From Bettongia penicillata ogilbyi (lineage: Eukaryota; Chordata; Mammalia; Diprotodontia; Potoroidae), in NCBI GenBank assembly GCA_023548195.1, contig JAJHZJ010000532.1, positions 2,491,725 through 2,555,724 of the forward strand: a stretch of DNA of 64,000 bases. Direction: 5' to 3'. A program made the position numbers and the translations under genes. How positions within the stretch are numbered: position 1 is the stretch's first letter; each line of letters opens with the position of its first letter. The notes under the pieces are model-generated. The model had not been told where the DNA came from and did not search any database. It saw only the letters and a program-made list of their open reading frames with translations. Positions 11,965-22,754 of the stretch are shown here, in pieces.

Positions 11965-12196
11965 GACTCTTCATGAGACCTGGATCATAGCATGCCAAAT
12001 ACTGGCCATGGGGTTTCCTTGGAAAAGATATTAGAGTGGTTTGCCATTTCCTTCTCGAGTAGATTAAGGTGAACAGAGGTTAAGTGACTTGCCCAGGGTC
12101 ACACAGGTAATAAGTGATTGAGAGTGGATTTGAATTCATGTCTTCCTGGCACTGAGCCAGGCCCAGTGCTCTACCCACTGAGTCATCTAGCTGCCT
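11965..12196 (-). mobile_element. tRNA-derived marsupial SINE
   Basis: Antisense copy: 'ccatggggtttccttggaaa', 'gtggtttgccatttccttct', 'acttgcccagggtcacacag', and the tRNA-like head reversed as 'tcatctagctgcctg'. It splits the L2 tail. Confidence 0.88.
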
Positions 12197-12235
12197 GCAC
12201 ATAATAGGTGCTTAATCAATGCTGATCAATTGATT

Positions 12236-12744
12236 GGATGATTGAATACATACCCAGTGAAATAGACATACTGTGGATGAATGAAAATTTCTTTTTCAAA
12301 TATTATTTCGGCAAGGTTTGAGGTTTAATGTTAAAGACCCTATAAACATTGACAATATCCAAAGTTACAACTACTAAGTTTTTTTTCTCCATATACATAC
12401 TAAAAAATCCCAGGCATCAAGCAGACACATCATCATCTTCAGTATTTTGTTGGGATCCCTGTAGCAGGAGCTCATCTCTGCCTCCCTGCTCATGCTATTT
12501 ACCAAGGTTGACATGCCTCCTGCTCTGAGGGCTTTCCTCACTCATTTAGCCTGCTCTGATTTCTTCCTTTTCAAACTCATCTGTAACTTTCAATTTTTCA
12601 CTTGTTCTTTACTTCGTGTGTGTGTGTGTGTGTGTGTATTTTCTCTAGCCAACTCAATTTGAAGTTCTTTTGAGGTTAGAAACTGTGTCTAAACTTCTTT
12701 TGTATCTTCTGTAGCTAACAACCCAGAGGTAAAGAAGTGATAAG
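12236..12744. other. Unassigned intergenic sequence with (TG)n
   Basis: No gene was recognised. A short TG microsatellite of about 10 units lies at 12617-12638. Confidence 0.5.
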
Positions 12745-12950
12745 GAAGATTTTTGAGCTTGAAGGGACTTAAGGGACTATTGAGTCCAACCCACTTATTT
12801 TATATATGAGAAAACAGGCTCAGAAAGTTTAAGGCATTCATCCAAAGTCACTTGGATACTAAGGGGCTGGAGTGGGATTTGAACCTTGATTCCTTTAGCT
12901 CCATATTAATTGATCTTTCTACTGTACCATATTGACTTTCACATAATGTG
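12745..12950 (-). mobile_element. MIR/THER1-type SINE
   Basis: Antisense MIR: 'gagcttgaagggacttaagg', 'gagtccaacccacttatttt', 'tgggatttgaaccttgattc' and 'ctactgtaccatattgac'. Nearly full length. Confidence 0.85.
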
Positions 12951-12984
12951 GGCTTATTATGTGGTGTTTAAAAAGTTCAAGAAA

Positions 12985-13415
12985 ATAATTTCTGGGTAAT
13001 TTAATAATTTCATTAATAATGCCAGCATGTTTATTAATAAAAGGATGATCACTTGGCTGTCTCTCTCTTAGACCATGACTGTAGGCTCATGGCTTATATG
13101 CCCATTGGGAGATGGGTGTTCCCAAGGATGGCAATCAACTCTGATTGGTTGACAGTTGATGAGAAAATGAATATTACAATGAGGGGCTTTGATTATATCA
13201 TTTATGTCTAAGTTACCCCCAGTCTTGGTCAATCTACTCAAAGAATTTATTACTCACCCAAACTTGAGTAGAGCACAGTGGCTTCCCCACCTGGGTGGGA
13301 TCTGATAGAGAAGTTTAGCTCAACCTTCTGAGACTGAGGTCTTAAAATGAGGATAAAAGAAAAAGGGGGAAATCTGAATTTCCCCAAATCATTGGTTATT
13401 AATAATCATGTCTCT
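12985..13415. repeat. Unclassified ~440-bp interspersed repeat, copy 1
   Basis: Aligns along its length with 63315-63785. Shared phrases include 'taatttctgggtaatt', 'ttattaataaaagg', 'aaaatgaatattacaatgag', 'attatatcattta', 'gagcacagtgg' and 'attggttattaataat'. Both ends carry TTATTAATAA-like palindromes. It could be a solo LTR or a MITE. No coding capacity. Confidence 0.75.
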
Positions 13416-13689
13416 CATTATTATTTATTATTTTCTTATACTTAATGCTAATCATTCAGAAATGTCCTGGAACAATTTACAATCCTACTATTGTTTTATT
13501 TTGTTTAATTTTTGGCAGACTATTTTACATAGCTGGATAAAATTATTGTATTATGCGATTGAATTATAGTATTAAGATACAAACTCATCTTCTGTAGGCT
13601 CATTGAAAGCATCCTAGGGAATATTCCAATAGCAGTCTGCTTTGAATCTCATCCTGCTCTTAAGTAGTTTTGAAGTCTCTTGTTGTGTA

Positions 13690-14090
13690 AATGAATAAGT
13701 AAATGAAAAAAATATTTATTAGTGCTCATGAAGTATGCCAGGAACTGTACTAAATGGGCAGCTAGGTGGTGCAGTGGATCAAGTGCTGGGCCTGGAGTCA
13801 GGAAGATATATCTTCTTGGGTTCAAATCTGACCTCAGACACTTATCAGCTGCTGGGTGACCCTGGGCAAGGTATTTAACCCTGTTTGCCTCAGTTTCCTC
13901 AGCTGTAAAATGAGTTGGAGAAGGAAATGGCAAATCACTCCAGTATCTCTTCCAAGAAAATCCCAGATGAGGTCACAAAGAGTTAGACGTGACTGAAAAA
14001 AAAAAGTCCTGAACGAAACCACGCTAAATGCTAGGGATGCAAATACAAAAGCAAGGCAGTCCCTGACCTCAAAGAATCTATATTTAAAGG
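13690..14090 (-). mobile_element. L2 3' end split by a SINE
   Basis: 13690-13756 ('tatttattagtgctcatgaa', 'tgccaggaactgtactaaat') and 14011-14090 ('gctaaatgctagggatgcaa', 'cagtccctgacctcaaagaa') are two halves of one antisense L2 terminus. Confidence 0.8.
13757..14010 (+). mobile_element. Full-length tRNA-derived marsupial SINE
   Basis: Head 'gggcagctaggtggtgcagt' and B-box-like 'gggttcaaatc' mark the tRNA-derived part. 'ctgggtgaccctgggcaagg', 'gtttcctcagctgtaaaatg', 'caagaaaatcccagatgagg' and an A-rich tail follow. It is among the best preserved copies here. Confidence 0.93.
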
Positions 14091-14774
14091 GGTGAGGATG
14101 AGAAGGACAATGAAGTTCATGGTTCTTTGTGTAGAGACAGTCACATTTAGGACAGTCTCTATATTTTGAAAGCTTTTCATTCCATATAGTTTGAAGGTTA
14201 TTCATTTTAGAAGTTGCTAAGTAGCCAGTGTGATGACATCTGTTTAAAAATATTATTGAATATGTCAATTAATATTTGTGATAATGTTCTAGTTTTAATA
14301 CAATTTATTCACTAAGTTCTCAAAGGAATTTAGGGTTTTCACTTATAAAACAGGTTCTTGTCATATGATAATTTATGAAAGAGCACAAGCTTTTGATGCA
14401 TAATTGCTAGATTTTTGCATGTTCTATACTGGGCAACCATTTTATTTGTGATAATGATCTGGCCCTTATATATTTTGTTGGTCGATTTCTCAAGGATCTT
14501 CTGAGATCTACATTTGTAGTACAAGGATTTGTGAAATGAAAGACAGTGAGTTTCTGATGTAGAACTCCAGATTATGTCTTGTTACATATGGGATAGGTGA
14601 TAAATTTTTGCAGGCTGCTCTGACATGTTGCACTTTTAGTCATTTCCTTGAATAATCTGCATTGATCACTAAAGTCTGAGCTTCTTAGAAATAACCCATT
14701 TATGCATTTTCTGGTAGCAATAGGCTGTACCTGAATTGCCATCATAAACCCCTTTGTTTCCATAAACATATCTG
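14091..14774. other. Unassigned intergenic sequence
   Basis: AT-rich. No gene or repeat was recognised. Confidence 0.4.
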
Positions 14775-15035
14775 GATCATGCAGCTGGGTACAGCACAGA
14801 GGGCCCTGGACCTGGCATCAAGAAGACCCAACTTCACATTAACTTCTATTACTTACTATTTATGTGAGGCTAGGTGCCTCATTTCATCTCCATTTGCCTC
14901 AATTTTCTCAACTGCAAAATGGAGATAATAACAGCACCTGCTTTCCAGGGTTATTATGAGGAAAAAAATGAGATATTTGTAAAGCACTTTGCACAGGGCT
15001 TGGCACATCGTAGGCATTCTATAAAAACATTTCCC
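14775..15035 (+). mobile_element. MAR1-type CORE-SINE with long tail
   Basis: 'catgcagctgggtacagcac', 'cctggacctggcatcaagaa', 'ctcaactgcaaaatggagat', 'gtaaagcactttgcacaggg' and 'cttggcacatcgtaggcatt'. Full length. Confidence 0.87.
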
Positions 15036-16774
15036 TCTGCTTTCCTGCTGTCCGCATATGGTTGGACGAGTTCATGTAGCTGTCACCCACAGAAGATCTT
15101 CTGACTCTATCCTTGCATCTAGCCAATTTATAGGTTCCTTCCAGAGTTAAGCCACTTTCAGTTGTATTCAACTATTCAGGGGTGGGTATCAGTTGTCACT
15201 CTTTACTACAACTCAGTGATGTTTGTTCTAAAAGTATTTCTGAAAATAATGTTATTACTATGGTTAGACCTTAGCAATTACTTTTTGATTGGTAACTGGT
15301 TATCTGGGGCAAAGCTGGCAGACCAACAAAGATACATTTCATCACTGGTAGATGGGAATTTGAACCCAGGAGCACATAGATGAAATCATATTTGGAGAAG
15401 AAGAACTGTAGCACTTCTACTTTGTCAAGGTTTTTGGAGGTTAAATACATAAGATGATCTAAACGTCTTAAGCTATTTAGACATCTTTTTGTAGTCTTTC
15501 TTCATACCCAAGCTATCTCTAAGCAACTATTCAGTTTCCTGAAAGTAAGAAGCTGGTCATCTTAAGCAATTTGTTTGCCAAGTATGTTTAATATACTGGT
15601 TAATATAATGTCAATGGATTGATCATCTTTTTTTCTGTATATATACACTCACACCCACTCCTGGACGACAGACAGCTGTAAGGCATCTTTTTTATTAATT
15701 TGTAATACGTCCAGAAGGGGCCCCTTATGCAGAATGATATCCTCCCAAAATACATTCCCCAGATTCATCGAGCCTTAAAATTCCATTAACAAGGCTTGAA
15801 GTCCACAGTTAAAGATGTAACTTAAAATGCAAATACCTATGAAAGAGGTAGCAACACATCAACAAGATGTAAAGGATAAAGAATATTAATTGAGTGAGTC
15901 CTAGCAGCACATTATGAGGATGGCAGAAGGGGAGGAAAGGACAGAATGGCAGAGCAAGAGGCACTACGTGAAAATCAAAACCAAAAAAAAATTGCTGACT
16001 TTGGAACTTAGCACTGGGTGGATCCTGTAGGCCATAGCCCCTTTATCAATTAAGAAATAAAATGTGAGGTAAAAAATGGAGGAAGGAAAGAGTTTTAGGT
16101 GGTGTACTGAAACCACTTCTATTCCATGTTGTGGGGAGATTTTCTGAAGGACTCATGGCGGGGGGAATGAACAAGAACCGTACAGGATAGGAAGGGGAAG
16201 GGAAGGAGAGGATCTGTGTCACTGGAGGGAGAGAATATGCCTAGATGATTTGGGGAGAGTATCTGTATGTTTGGTTTTTGCCATGCCTTTTCAATAAATA
16301 TTCTTTGTAAGAGCTAATTAGGCAGTTAAGGGGTTAAATGGACCTGGGGAGCAGGGGATCCTTGAAACTGGGGAAAACATCATCAACAGGTACTGAAGTC
16401 AAAGACAGAAATACTAGAGACCCTCAAACTTCCTTAATGGTCTTAGAGAACCCTGGGGGAAGGGTGAAATGTAACACACCTGGCTTACAGGCAATGGGGC
16501 CAGGGGAGGCACTGTTATATACATCAAAGGAGAGGGCATCCACGTTGATAACACTGAGGCTGAAATATTGAAATATTATTATTCTTATGGATCAGCACCA
16601 GGCTGGAGCGCCTTTGATTATGATTACAAAGCAAAATGAAAAGAAGTTGTTGGATCTCTGCCTGCCTCGTGATGGCTCATTTCTTTTGATGTAAAACCTA
16701 AACTCATTGTACCTGATCCTTACAAGGACAGCCAAGTGAAGTAGGCCAAGGACAGGCCAAGAGTCAGGTACTCA
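15036..16774. other. Unassigned intergenic sequence, 1.7 kb
   Basis: No gene was recognised. A segment at about 16130-16600 has an AATAAA at 16291-16296 followed by GT/T-rich sequence, and is relatively GC-rich. That is the look of an LTR R/U5 boundary, but I found no paired LTR, tRNA primer site or viral coding trace. Confidence 0.35.
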
Positions 16775-16814
16775 AACCTACTTCTGACTCTGCTTCTAAA
16801 TTACTTGCTTTGAA

Positions 16815-17030
16815 ACATCAGACAAGGCACTGGATCAAAGGATCGTAGATTTAAAGCTGGAAGGGACCTTAGAATCTATCATGTCCAACTCCTTCATTTT
16901 ACAGATTTTTTTACAGAGGAAACTGAGGCACTAAGACTTGCCTACGGTCATGTAGTTATCAAGCCTCTGAGAGAGGATTTGGACCCCAAGTCTTTCTGAG
17001 TCAAGTTCAGTGTCCTAGCCACTACAACGT
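16815..17030 (-). mobile_element. MIR/THER1-type SINE
   Basis: Antisense: 'aaagctggaagggaccttag', 'ccaactccttcattttacag', 'gaggaaactgaggcactaag' and 'cagtgtcctagccactacaa'. Full length. Confidence 0.9.
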
Positions 17031-17044
17031 TCACTGAATCTCTC

Positions 17045-17240
17045 CATTTAGAGTGTCATAAGAAAAAGGCCAGACAACAAATCGCAAGACCTGGGTTTTA
17101 GAAGTGCTAGCCAGCTCGAAGTCTAACTGAGCTGGGACGAGTCACAACCTCTCTGAGCCTCAGTTTCCTGATTTATAAAGAGAGGGGCTTGGAGTAGGTA
17201 GCTCTTTCAAGGCCTTGACAGCTGTAATATTTTATGATGC
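17045..17240 (+). mobile_element. MIR-type SINE
   Basis: Sense copy: 'gcaagacctgggttttagaa', 'acaacctctctgagcctcag', 'tttcctgatttataaagaga' and 'ggcttggagtaggtagctct'. Confidence 0.8.
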
Positions 17241-17340
17241 TTGACTGATTTTCTCTACCAACGAAGGAGAACAATTAGCCACCTTCAGAGTCTGCAGTGT
17301 TCTGGGGGTCATTGACTCAAGCTATTCCCCTGGGCTGTGG

Positions 17341-17458
17341 GGAAGGGAATCCATATGCTGTAAAAGTTGCTTTAGTATGGAAGTAAAAGTTGCTTTAGTA
17401 TGGAAGTAAAGGGAAGGGAATCCATATGCTGTAAAAGTTGCTTTAGTATGGAAGTAAA
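17341..17458. repeat. Nested tandem duplication
   Basis: The unit beginning 'ggaagggaatccatatgctg' occurs at 17341 and again at 17412. Inside the first unit the sub-segment 'agttgctttagtatggaagt' is itself duplicated (near 17365 and 17388). At least two duplication events are therefore layered, and the copies are identical. Confidence 0.95.
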
Positions 17459-17467
17459 GGGAGGGCC

Positions 17468-17695
17468 CAGGGGCAGCTAGGTGGTGCAGTGGACAGAACC
17501 CTGGGCCTGGAGGTCAAATCCAGCCTCAGGCACTTACTAGCTGTGTGACCCAAGCCAGTCACTTCACTCTGTTTGCCTCAGCTTCCTCATTTGTAAAATG
17601 AGTTGGAGAAACAAATGGCAAACCACTTCAGTGTCTTTGCTGAGAAAACCCCAATGAGAGTCACAGAGTCAAACACACCTGAACAATGACGAAAG
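17468..17695 (+). mobile_element. tRNA-derived marsupial SINE
   Basis: 'ggggcagctaggtggtgcag', 'cttactagctgtgtgaccca', 'ctcatttgtaaaatgagttg' and 'gctgagaaaaccccaatgag'. It lacks a few bases of the B-box region ('gaggtcaaatc'). Confidence 0.92.
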
Positions 17696-18000
17696 GGAGA
17701 GCAGAGGAAATGGAAACGTAAGGGATGGGTTTGGGGGTCAAGCTACAGAATGGAAAAAAGTACCCACAATACATTGCAATACTCCAGTGCGTCTTGCAGT
17801 GGGGTTGTGATCTCACTTGTGGGCTTTCCTTCCTCAACAATGTAGATACTGAACTCACTCAACAACTTACCTAAGATCATTTGACCACATGACTGCAACA
17901 TTGCAGTCTCTGCCTCACTGTAGGGAGTATAGACTTTCCCTTTCACAAAGCTGTGTTTATAAAAAAAGCCCAATGTTTATAGAGCAAGACCTACTTTTAA

Positions 18001-18236
18001 AACACACACACACATACACACTCACACACACACACATTCACATGTACACACACACACACACACATACACACACACACACATACACACTCACACACATTCA
18101 CATGTACACACACTTACACATATACACACACACACATTCACATGTACACACACACACACACACACTCACACACACACATTCACATGTACACACACTTACA
18201 CATATACACACACACACACTCACACACGCACACAAA
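18001..18236. repeat. CA-rich compound microsatellite/minisatellite
   Basis: Long (CA)n broken at intervals by the motif 'attcacatgtacacac', which recurs four times and gives a higher-order pattern. The 151-codon His/Thr-rich ORF through it (17889-18344) is a repeat artefact. Confidence 0.95.
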
Positions 18237-18609
18237 CCCCTCTCTATCTACCTGGTTAGCTGCCAAGCCCATCCTACAAGGACAAGCCATCAGATGTCAA
18301 GAGCACATCCATCATTGAATGACCTTTGCAAAGATTTTTTTTAAAGAGGTGAGATTTCAAGTAGTCTCAGTCCCCTACACTTGGCCTCTTTCCCCTGAAG
18401 AGAAGACACTTCCTAGCTGCTTTTTTTTTTTCTTTTTTGTGCCTCAGCAGCTTCTGCCTGGGTTCTAGGTATGAAGGTCAGGAGAGAAGAGAAAGGCTAG
18501 TTTGCCTCAAGCAAAACCTCTAACACCACCCGAGGTGGAGAGCAGCTGAGGCTTCTCCAGGCACGTGATAGCTGCTAAGCCTATTAAAAATACTTCAGAC
18601 CGAACGGAG

Positions 18610-18790
18610 GATGATAGAGTTAGGGTTGGAAGGAAATTTAGAGATCTGATCCAACACTCTTATTTTACAAATGAGGGTGGGGAAGTGATTTGCCCAAAGT
18701 CACTCAAGTAGTAGCAGTGGTGGCAGTCAGGATCCAAACCTGGGTCCCCTGACCCAAATTCAGAATTCTTTCCATTACTTTAGAATTACT
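18610..18790 (-). mobile_element. MIR/THER1-type SINE
   Basis: Antisense: 'agagttagggttggaaggaa', 'cactcttattttacaaatga', 'tttgcccaaagtcactcaag' and 'caaacctgggtcccctgacc'. Confidence 0.87.
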
Positions 18791-18814
18791 GCCTTCTCTT
18801 TGAGGCTATTTGCA

Positions 18815-19000
18815 ATTTTAAGCTGGGGCCATTTCCAGCTGTCCAGATCTATATCTTGCCACTGGACTCAGATGACTCCAGAGGAGAAAGTGAGCCTCAT
18901 GACTTTATACAGCCCTCTTTCACTTAAATCCAATTCACCTGCATGTCATGATATCACCTCCCTGATGTCATGCTGTTTTATGAGAACAAAGGACAGACTA
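18815..19000 (+). mobile_element. RTE-like retrotransposon 3' end
   Basis: 'gccatttccagctgtccaga', 'ttgccactggactcagatga', 'ctttcacttaaatccaattc', 'cacctccctgatgtcatgct' and the terminus 'gagaacaaaggacagac'. It is the cleanest 3' end of this family in the window. Confidence 0.75.
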
Positions 19001-19019
19001 TCAGCCACTTCCAATTTAT

Positions 19020-19492
19020 ACTGGATATAACTTGTTTGTACATATTTGTTTGCACGTGTTCTCCCCATTAGAATGTGAGTTCCTTGAGAGCAGGGATTCT
19101 CTTTTTACCTCCTATCTTTCCCCACCACTTGGAAGAGGAGGAGGGTGTAGAAAAAGGATGAACATTTTTTTTAATGAGCCTACTATGGAGCAGCTAGGTG
19201 GTACAATGGATAGAGTGCCAGCCAGCCCTGGAATCGAACGGACCTGAGTTCAAATCAGACCTCAAATGCTTACTAGCTGTCTGACCCTAGACAAGTCACT
19301 CAACCTCAATTGCCTCCCTCCACTACCACGCCCCCCCACAAAAAACCAAGAGCTTACTATGTACCAGAAACCATACTGAGTGCTCTACAAATATTACTTA
19401 CTCTATCCTCACAACAATTCTGGGAGGTAAGTATTTAACCCAGTGATTGGCACATAGTAATCACTTATTAAGTGCCAGTTGACCGACTAACG
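19020..19492 (+). mobile_element. L2 3' end with SINE insertions
   Basis: L2 tail at 19020-19125 ('ttgtttgcacgtgttctccc', 'tccttgagagcagggattct') and its last bases at 19435-19492 ('gattggcacatagtaatcac'). Between them sit a tRNA-type SINE (+) and an antisense CORE-SINE tail ('tctatcctcacaacaattct'). Confidence 0.7.
19187..19345 (+). mobile_element. tRNA-derived SINE, short form
   Basis: 'gagcagctaggtggtacaat', 'gacctgagttcaaatcagac' (B box) and 'acaagtcactcaacctcaat', ending in a C/A-rich tail. Confidence 0.9.
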
Positions 19493-19494
19493 TA

Positions 19495-19645
19495 GATCAG
19501 AAAATTTAGATCTAGAGGAGACCTCAAAGGTAATATAGTCCCACCCCCTCATTTTACAGATATCACTCAAGTAGACACGATGGAACCAGGATTCTAATCT
19601 AGGGCACCCAAACTCAGATCTTTGAACAGACCATGATGCTGGATA
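19495..19645 (-). mobile_element. MIR/THER1-type SINE
   Basis: Antisense: 'gatctagaggagacctcaaa', 'ccaccccctcattttacaga' and 'ggaaccaggattctaatcta'. There is a deletion in the core. Confidence 0.8.
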
Positions 19646-20174
19646 TTATTGTACAGGACTGCCATGTTATTTTCTAAAACCACACACAAAGTACAATTTG
19701 TCAAATTAAAAAAAAAAACTTTTTGCCACTGTATATTCTAGTCTGTGTACTTTGTACTCTGAGTTAAAGTTCAAAGGTATGAGTAAGTAAAAGTCTTGCT
19801 TATTTGCTTGGTAGAGCAGCACTCTAAGGACTGTGCTTGATGGTATGTATTTAGCATTTTGTAAACAGATTTAGTGTCTGCTAAATTTTCAAAAAATATC
19901 TGACTGTATGTTATTTAACCCAAATATATGTTATTATATATATATATATGTTATTGACCCAAACTGATATGAAATTACTCATTTTCTCTTTTAAAATGGT
20001 CACTGAAGGAGCATACCTACTCTGCTTCACCTCGAACACGTTTGGTTTCAGTGAAATTATCTCAAATTACTTAAAAATATAGACACATTTGTCTTCAAGA
20101 TCTGCTAAGATAATAGATTTCTGCAACCCAGTAGTGGAATCCAAAGTTCAGAAGTTGTGATTCAAACTTGACTC
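19646..20174. other. Unassigned intergenic sequence
   Basis: AT-rich, with a short TA tract at 19935-19960. No gene was recognised. Confidence 0.4.
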
Positions 20175-20300
20175 TGAATCATTCAGTTCAACAAGCATTT
20201 ATTAAGTTACTTTGCTGTGAGTTGTGTACACAGAGATAGTTTCTGCCCGCAAGGAGTTTCCCTACTACTGGGAGGATATAACATACATATGAGGGATATC
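20175..20300 (-). mobile_element. L2 3'-end fragment
   Basis: 'caagcatttattaagttact' and 'cccgcaaggagtttccctac' fit an eroded antisense L2 terminus. Confidence 0.55.
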
Positions 20301-20304
20301 TTTT

Positions 20305-20775
20305 TTTAATTCATCTTTTTGTACTGATGTCTTTTGTTTTTACATCATTTTCATTTCCAAATGTATCTCCTCACTCCGCCCTCAATCCAGAGAACCATTC
20401 CTTGTAGCAAAGATTAAAAAAAAAAGTGAAGCAAAATTAGCCAATACTTCAGTAATGTCTGCAGCACTTCACGTTTTCAAAGAAGTAGAAGAGGTCCATC
20501 TCCTCTGCTCTTTTCGACGGTCATTGTAATTAACACAGCGATTAGTGTGAGCTTCATCCTTTCTGTTTACACTGTCATAGTCATCATGTACGTTGTGTTC
20601 ATAGTCTGCTTGCTTTACTCTGCATTCATTCATGTAAGTCTCCCTGTACTATTTCAAACTCTTCATGGTCAGTGTTTCTTATAAGACAATAATATTCCAT
20701 TCTATTCAAGTGCCGCCAATTGTTCAGTCATAACCCTCAGAAGTACTGCATTGAATATTTTGGCATAAATAAAAT
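20305..20775 (-). mobile_element. LINE-1 3' UTR, diverged
   Basis: Antisense L1 3' UTR phrases seen also at 39310-40412: 'tcactccgccctcaatccag', 'tactctgcattcattcatgt', 'gacaataatattccattcta' and 'ccgccaattgttcagtcata'. A CT-rich run follows at 20780. Confidence 0.65.
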
Positions 20776-21351
20776 GCTCTCTCTCTCTTTTTCTCTCTCT
20801 CTCCTCTCTCTTTTTCTCCTCCTCATTGTCCCCCTCCTCTACATATGGAAGCTCTGTTCATGTAGGATTCATCACGGGATTGAGGTCCTTTGTTGGCTAT
20901 GAATCAAAACTATAGGCACACTAAAGAGTTGACCAGTCCCTTGGCCTCTCTCTAAATCTTTAAAAATAAAATAGAAACTGCTCTTCTTATGATGAATAAA
21001 AGCCAAACTTATTTTAAGTCCAGTTCATTTCAACTTTTATGGATTTTTTTTCTAACAAGAAAAGTTGCTTATTTGGTTAAGAGACTTTGGCAATAGTTAC
21101 CAATAACAGTTTAAAAAATGTTCATTACCTTAAGGATATTTCAGAAGGTAAACATCTAAAATTCTTTTAGCTTACTATCAATGATTGTCTTACCTAACTT
21201 TAAAAGTTTGTACCCTGATTTTTTCTCCAAAAGTCTTCTTTGTATCCCTAAGGTCTTTATATCATGAGCTGATTGTCGGTTGGCCCCTGCTGCTGATCAG
21301 CCTCTTCCCTTTGGTGACACCTCCCTTTAGCTTCATTTTAACAGAAGTATC
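20776..21351. other. Unassigned intergenic sequence
   Basis: Begins with a CTCT-rich low-complexity run (20778-20825). No gene was recognised in the rest. Confidence 0.4.
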
Positions 21352-21605
21352 GGTAGCTGTTCAGTTGTTTCATCACTTCCAACTCTGCATGACCCCATTT
21401 GGGATTTTCTTGATGAAGATACTAGAGTGGTTTGCCATTTCCTTCTCCAGATCATTTGACAGGTGAGGAAACTGAGGCAAATAGAATTAAGTGAATTGCC
21501 CACGGTCACACAGCTAGTAAGCATTTGAGCCAGATTTGAACTCAGGAAGATGAGACTTCCTGACCCCAAACCCAGGACTCTATTCACTGTGTCACCTATC
21601 TACCC
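21352..21605 (-). mobile_element. Full-length tRNA-derived marsupial SINE
   Basis: Antisense: 'catgaccccatttgggattt', 'gtggtttgccatttccttct', 'gaggaaactgaggcaaatag', 'cacggtcacacagctagtaa' and 'tttgaactcaggaagatgag'. Confidence 0.93.
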
Positions 21606-22754
21606 ATATCACCTATTTACGTAGTAAAACAAAGCAACAACAACAAAAACTTTACCAAACATCATTTCAGAAACATGGAAAGCAAAAATATTCATATATA
21701 AATGAAAGGAATCTGTCAGATTCGTAAATGCAGTTCCTTATGCCCTTTAAATCATGCCCAGCAAAGCCCTGAGATGAAACTGATGAACTGAGGTATCAGT
21801 TAACAAGCATTACTCACGTTGTTGTGATAAAGCCAGTGTAATTGCCCAGACGGAAAGCCAGAGGGACTTCCAATCATGATGTCACGTGGGGCTTTCTGTG
21901 ACCTGGGCAGAGCTATTAGTACCACCAAAGGAGCAATTCCTTTCCCCAGCATGGCAATGGACCAAACTCCCCTAAATCATTTGTAAACTATGCTGTTTTA
22001 GATGGGATGTACTACTCTTTTCCACTATCAGTGCTTCACATTTCCATCATTTTTTAAGTCCAATGAGTCATTCAAAGGTCTAAAACCATGGCCGTTGGCC
22101 TGTGGAGTCCCTTAAGCAATACCGAACGACTACAGAGTCCAAAATGGTACTAACCAAGGTTACAATGTGGCTCTGTCCAAGATTTCTGATGAGCACACAA
22201 CACTATTTTGTATATTTCTACATCGATCTCCTCAGCACCTATTATTATAATGTGCAGGTACTACACCGCATCAAACATTACAACATAAGGTACAAAGGAT
22301 TACACAAACTACAAAGACACTCTCTAACTCTTGAATGATGCAGATAATAAAAACCAAAACACCAACAGGGAACGGTAAGAAAAGTTTAACATTCAGGTAA
22401 GTAGTTTGTACTGTGGTCAAAAGACCAAGAAATTCTGGTTTAAAATCAGAGAGTCTTAGGGGACAAGGGAGCTTAGAAGCAAGACAGTCCATCTTCCCTT
22501 CTCCCCACACCATCATTTCTATAGCATCATTTTTCAGGGGTCAGCCTCCTTCTGCACAAGCACTTCCTGTGAGGGGGAACTCATTAACTCTGAAGCCAAT
22601 CTCTCTCTCTTTTTTCATCACAGCACTAATTGTAACGAAGTGCTTCATTGAAATGAGCTGAAATATGCCTCTTTGTAACTTGCCTTCCTTGGTTCTAGGG
22701 CTACCCTCTGGAACTGTGTAAATCACCAGAATTTTTCTTTGTTTTTTTAAAAAT
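21606..22754. other. Unassigned intergenic sequence, 1.1 kb
   Basis: No gene or named repeat was recognised. Short ORFs here lack homology that I can name. Confidence 0.4.

Larger units (their letters stand above)
11645..12235 (+). mobile_element. L2 3' end interrupted by two later insertions
   Basis: The L2 tail is seen in three pieces: 11645-11784 ('gtttgcatattgtctcccca'), 11873-11964 ('gaaagctccttacggccagg', 'ctttttgtatctctagcact') and 12197-12235 ('cataataggtgcttaatcaa'). An RTE-like fragment (11785-11872, +) and an antisense SINE (about 11965-12196) separate the pieces, so both post-date the L2. Confidence 0.75.

Noticed and set aside
13757..13830. tRNA-like A and B boxes in SINE heads
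   Set aside because: They belong to SINEs with the usual downstream body and tail. The cloverleaf is not complete, so these are not tRNA genes.
17965..18240. Regularly spaced repeats that could suggest a CRISPR array
   Set aside because: The units are CA microsatellite with one recurring interruption. There are no unique spacers, and the DNA is vertebrate.
17889..18344. 151-codon ORF rich in His and Thr
   Set aside because: It is a translation of the CA microsatellite. No start context or homology.
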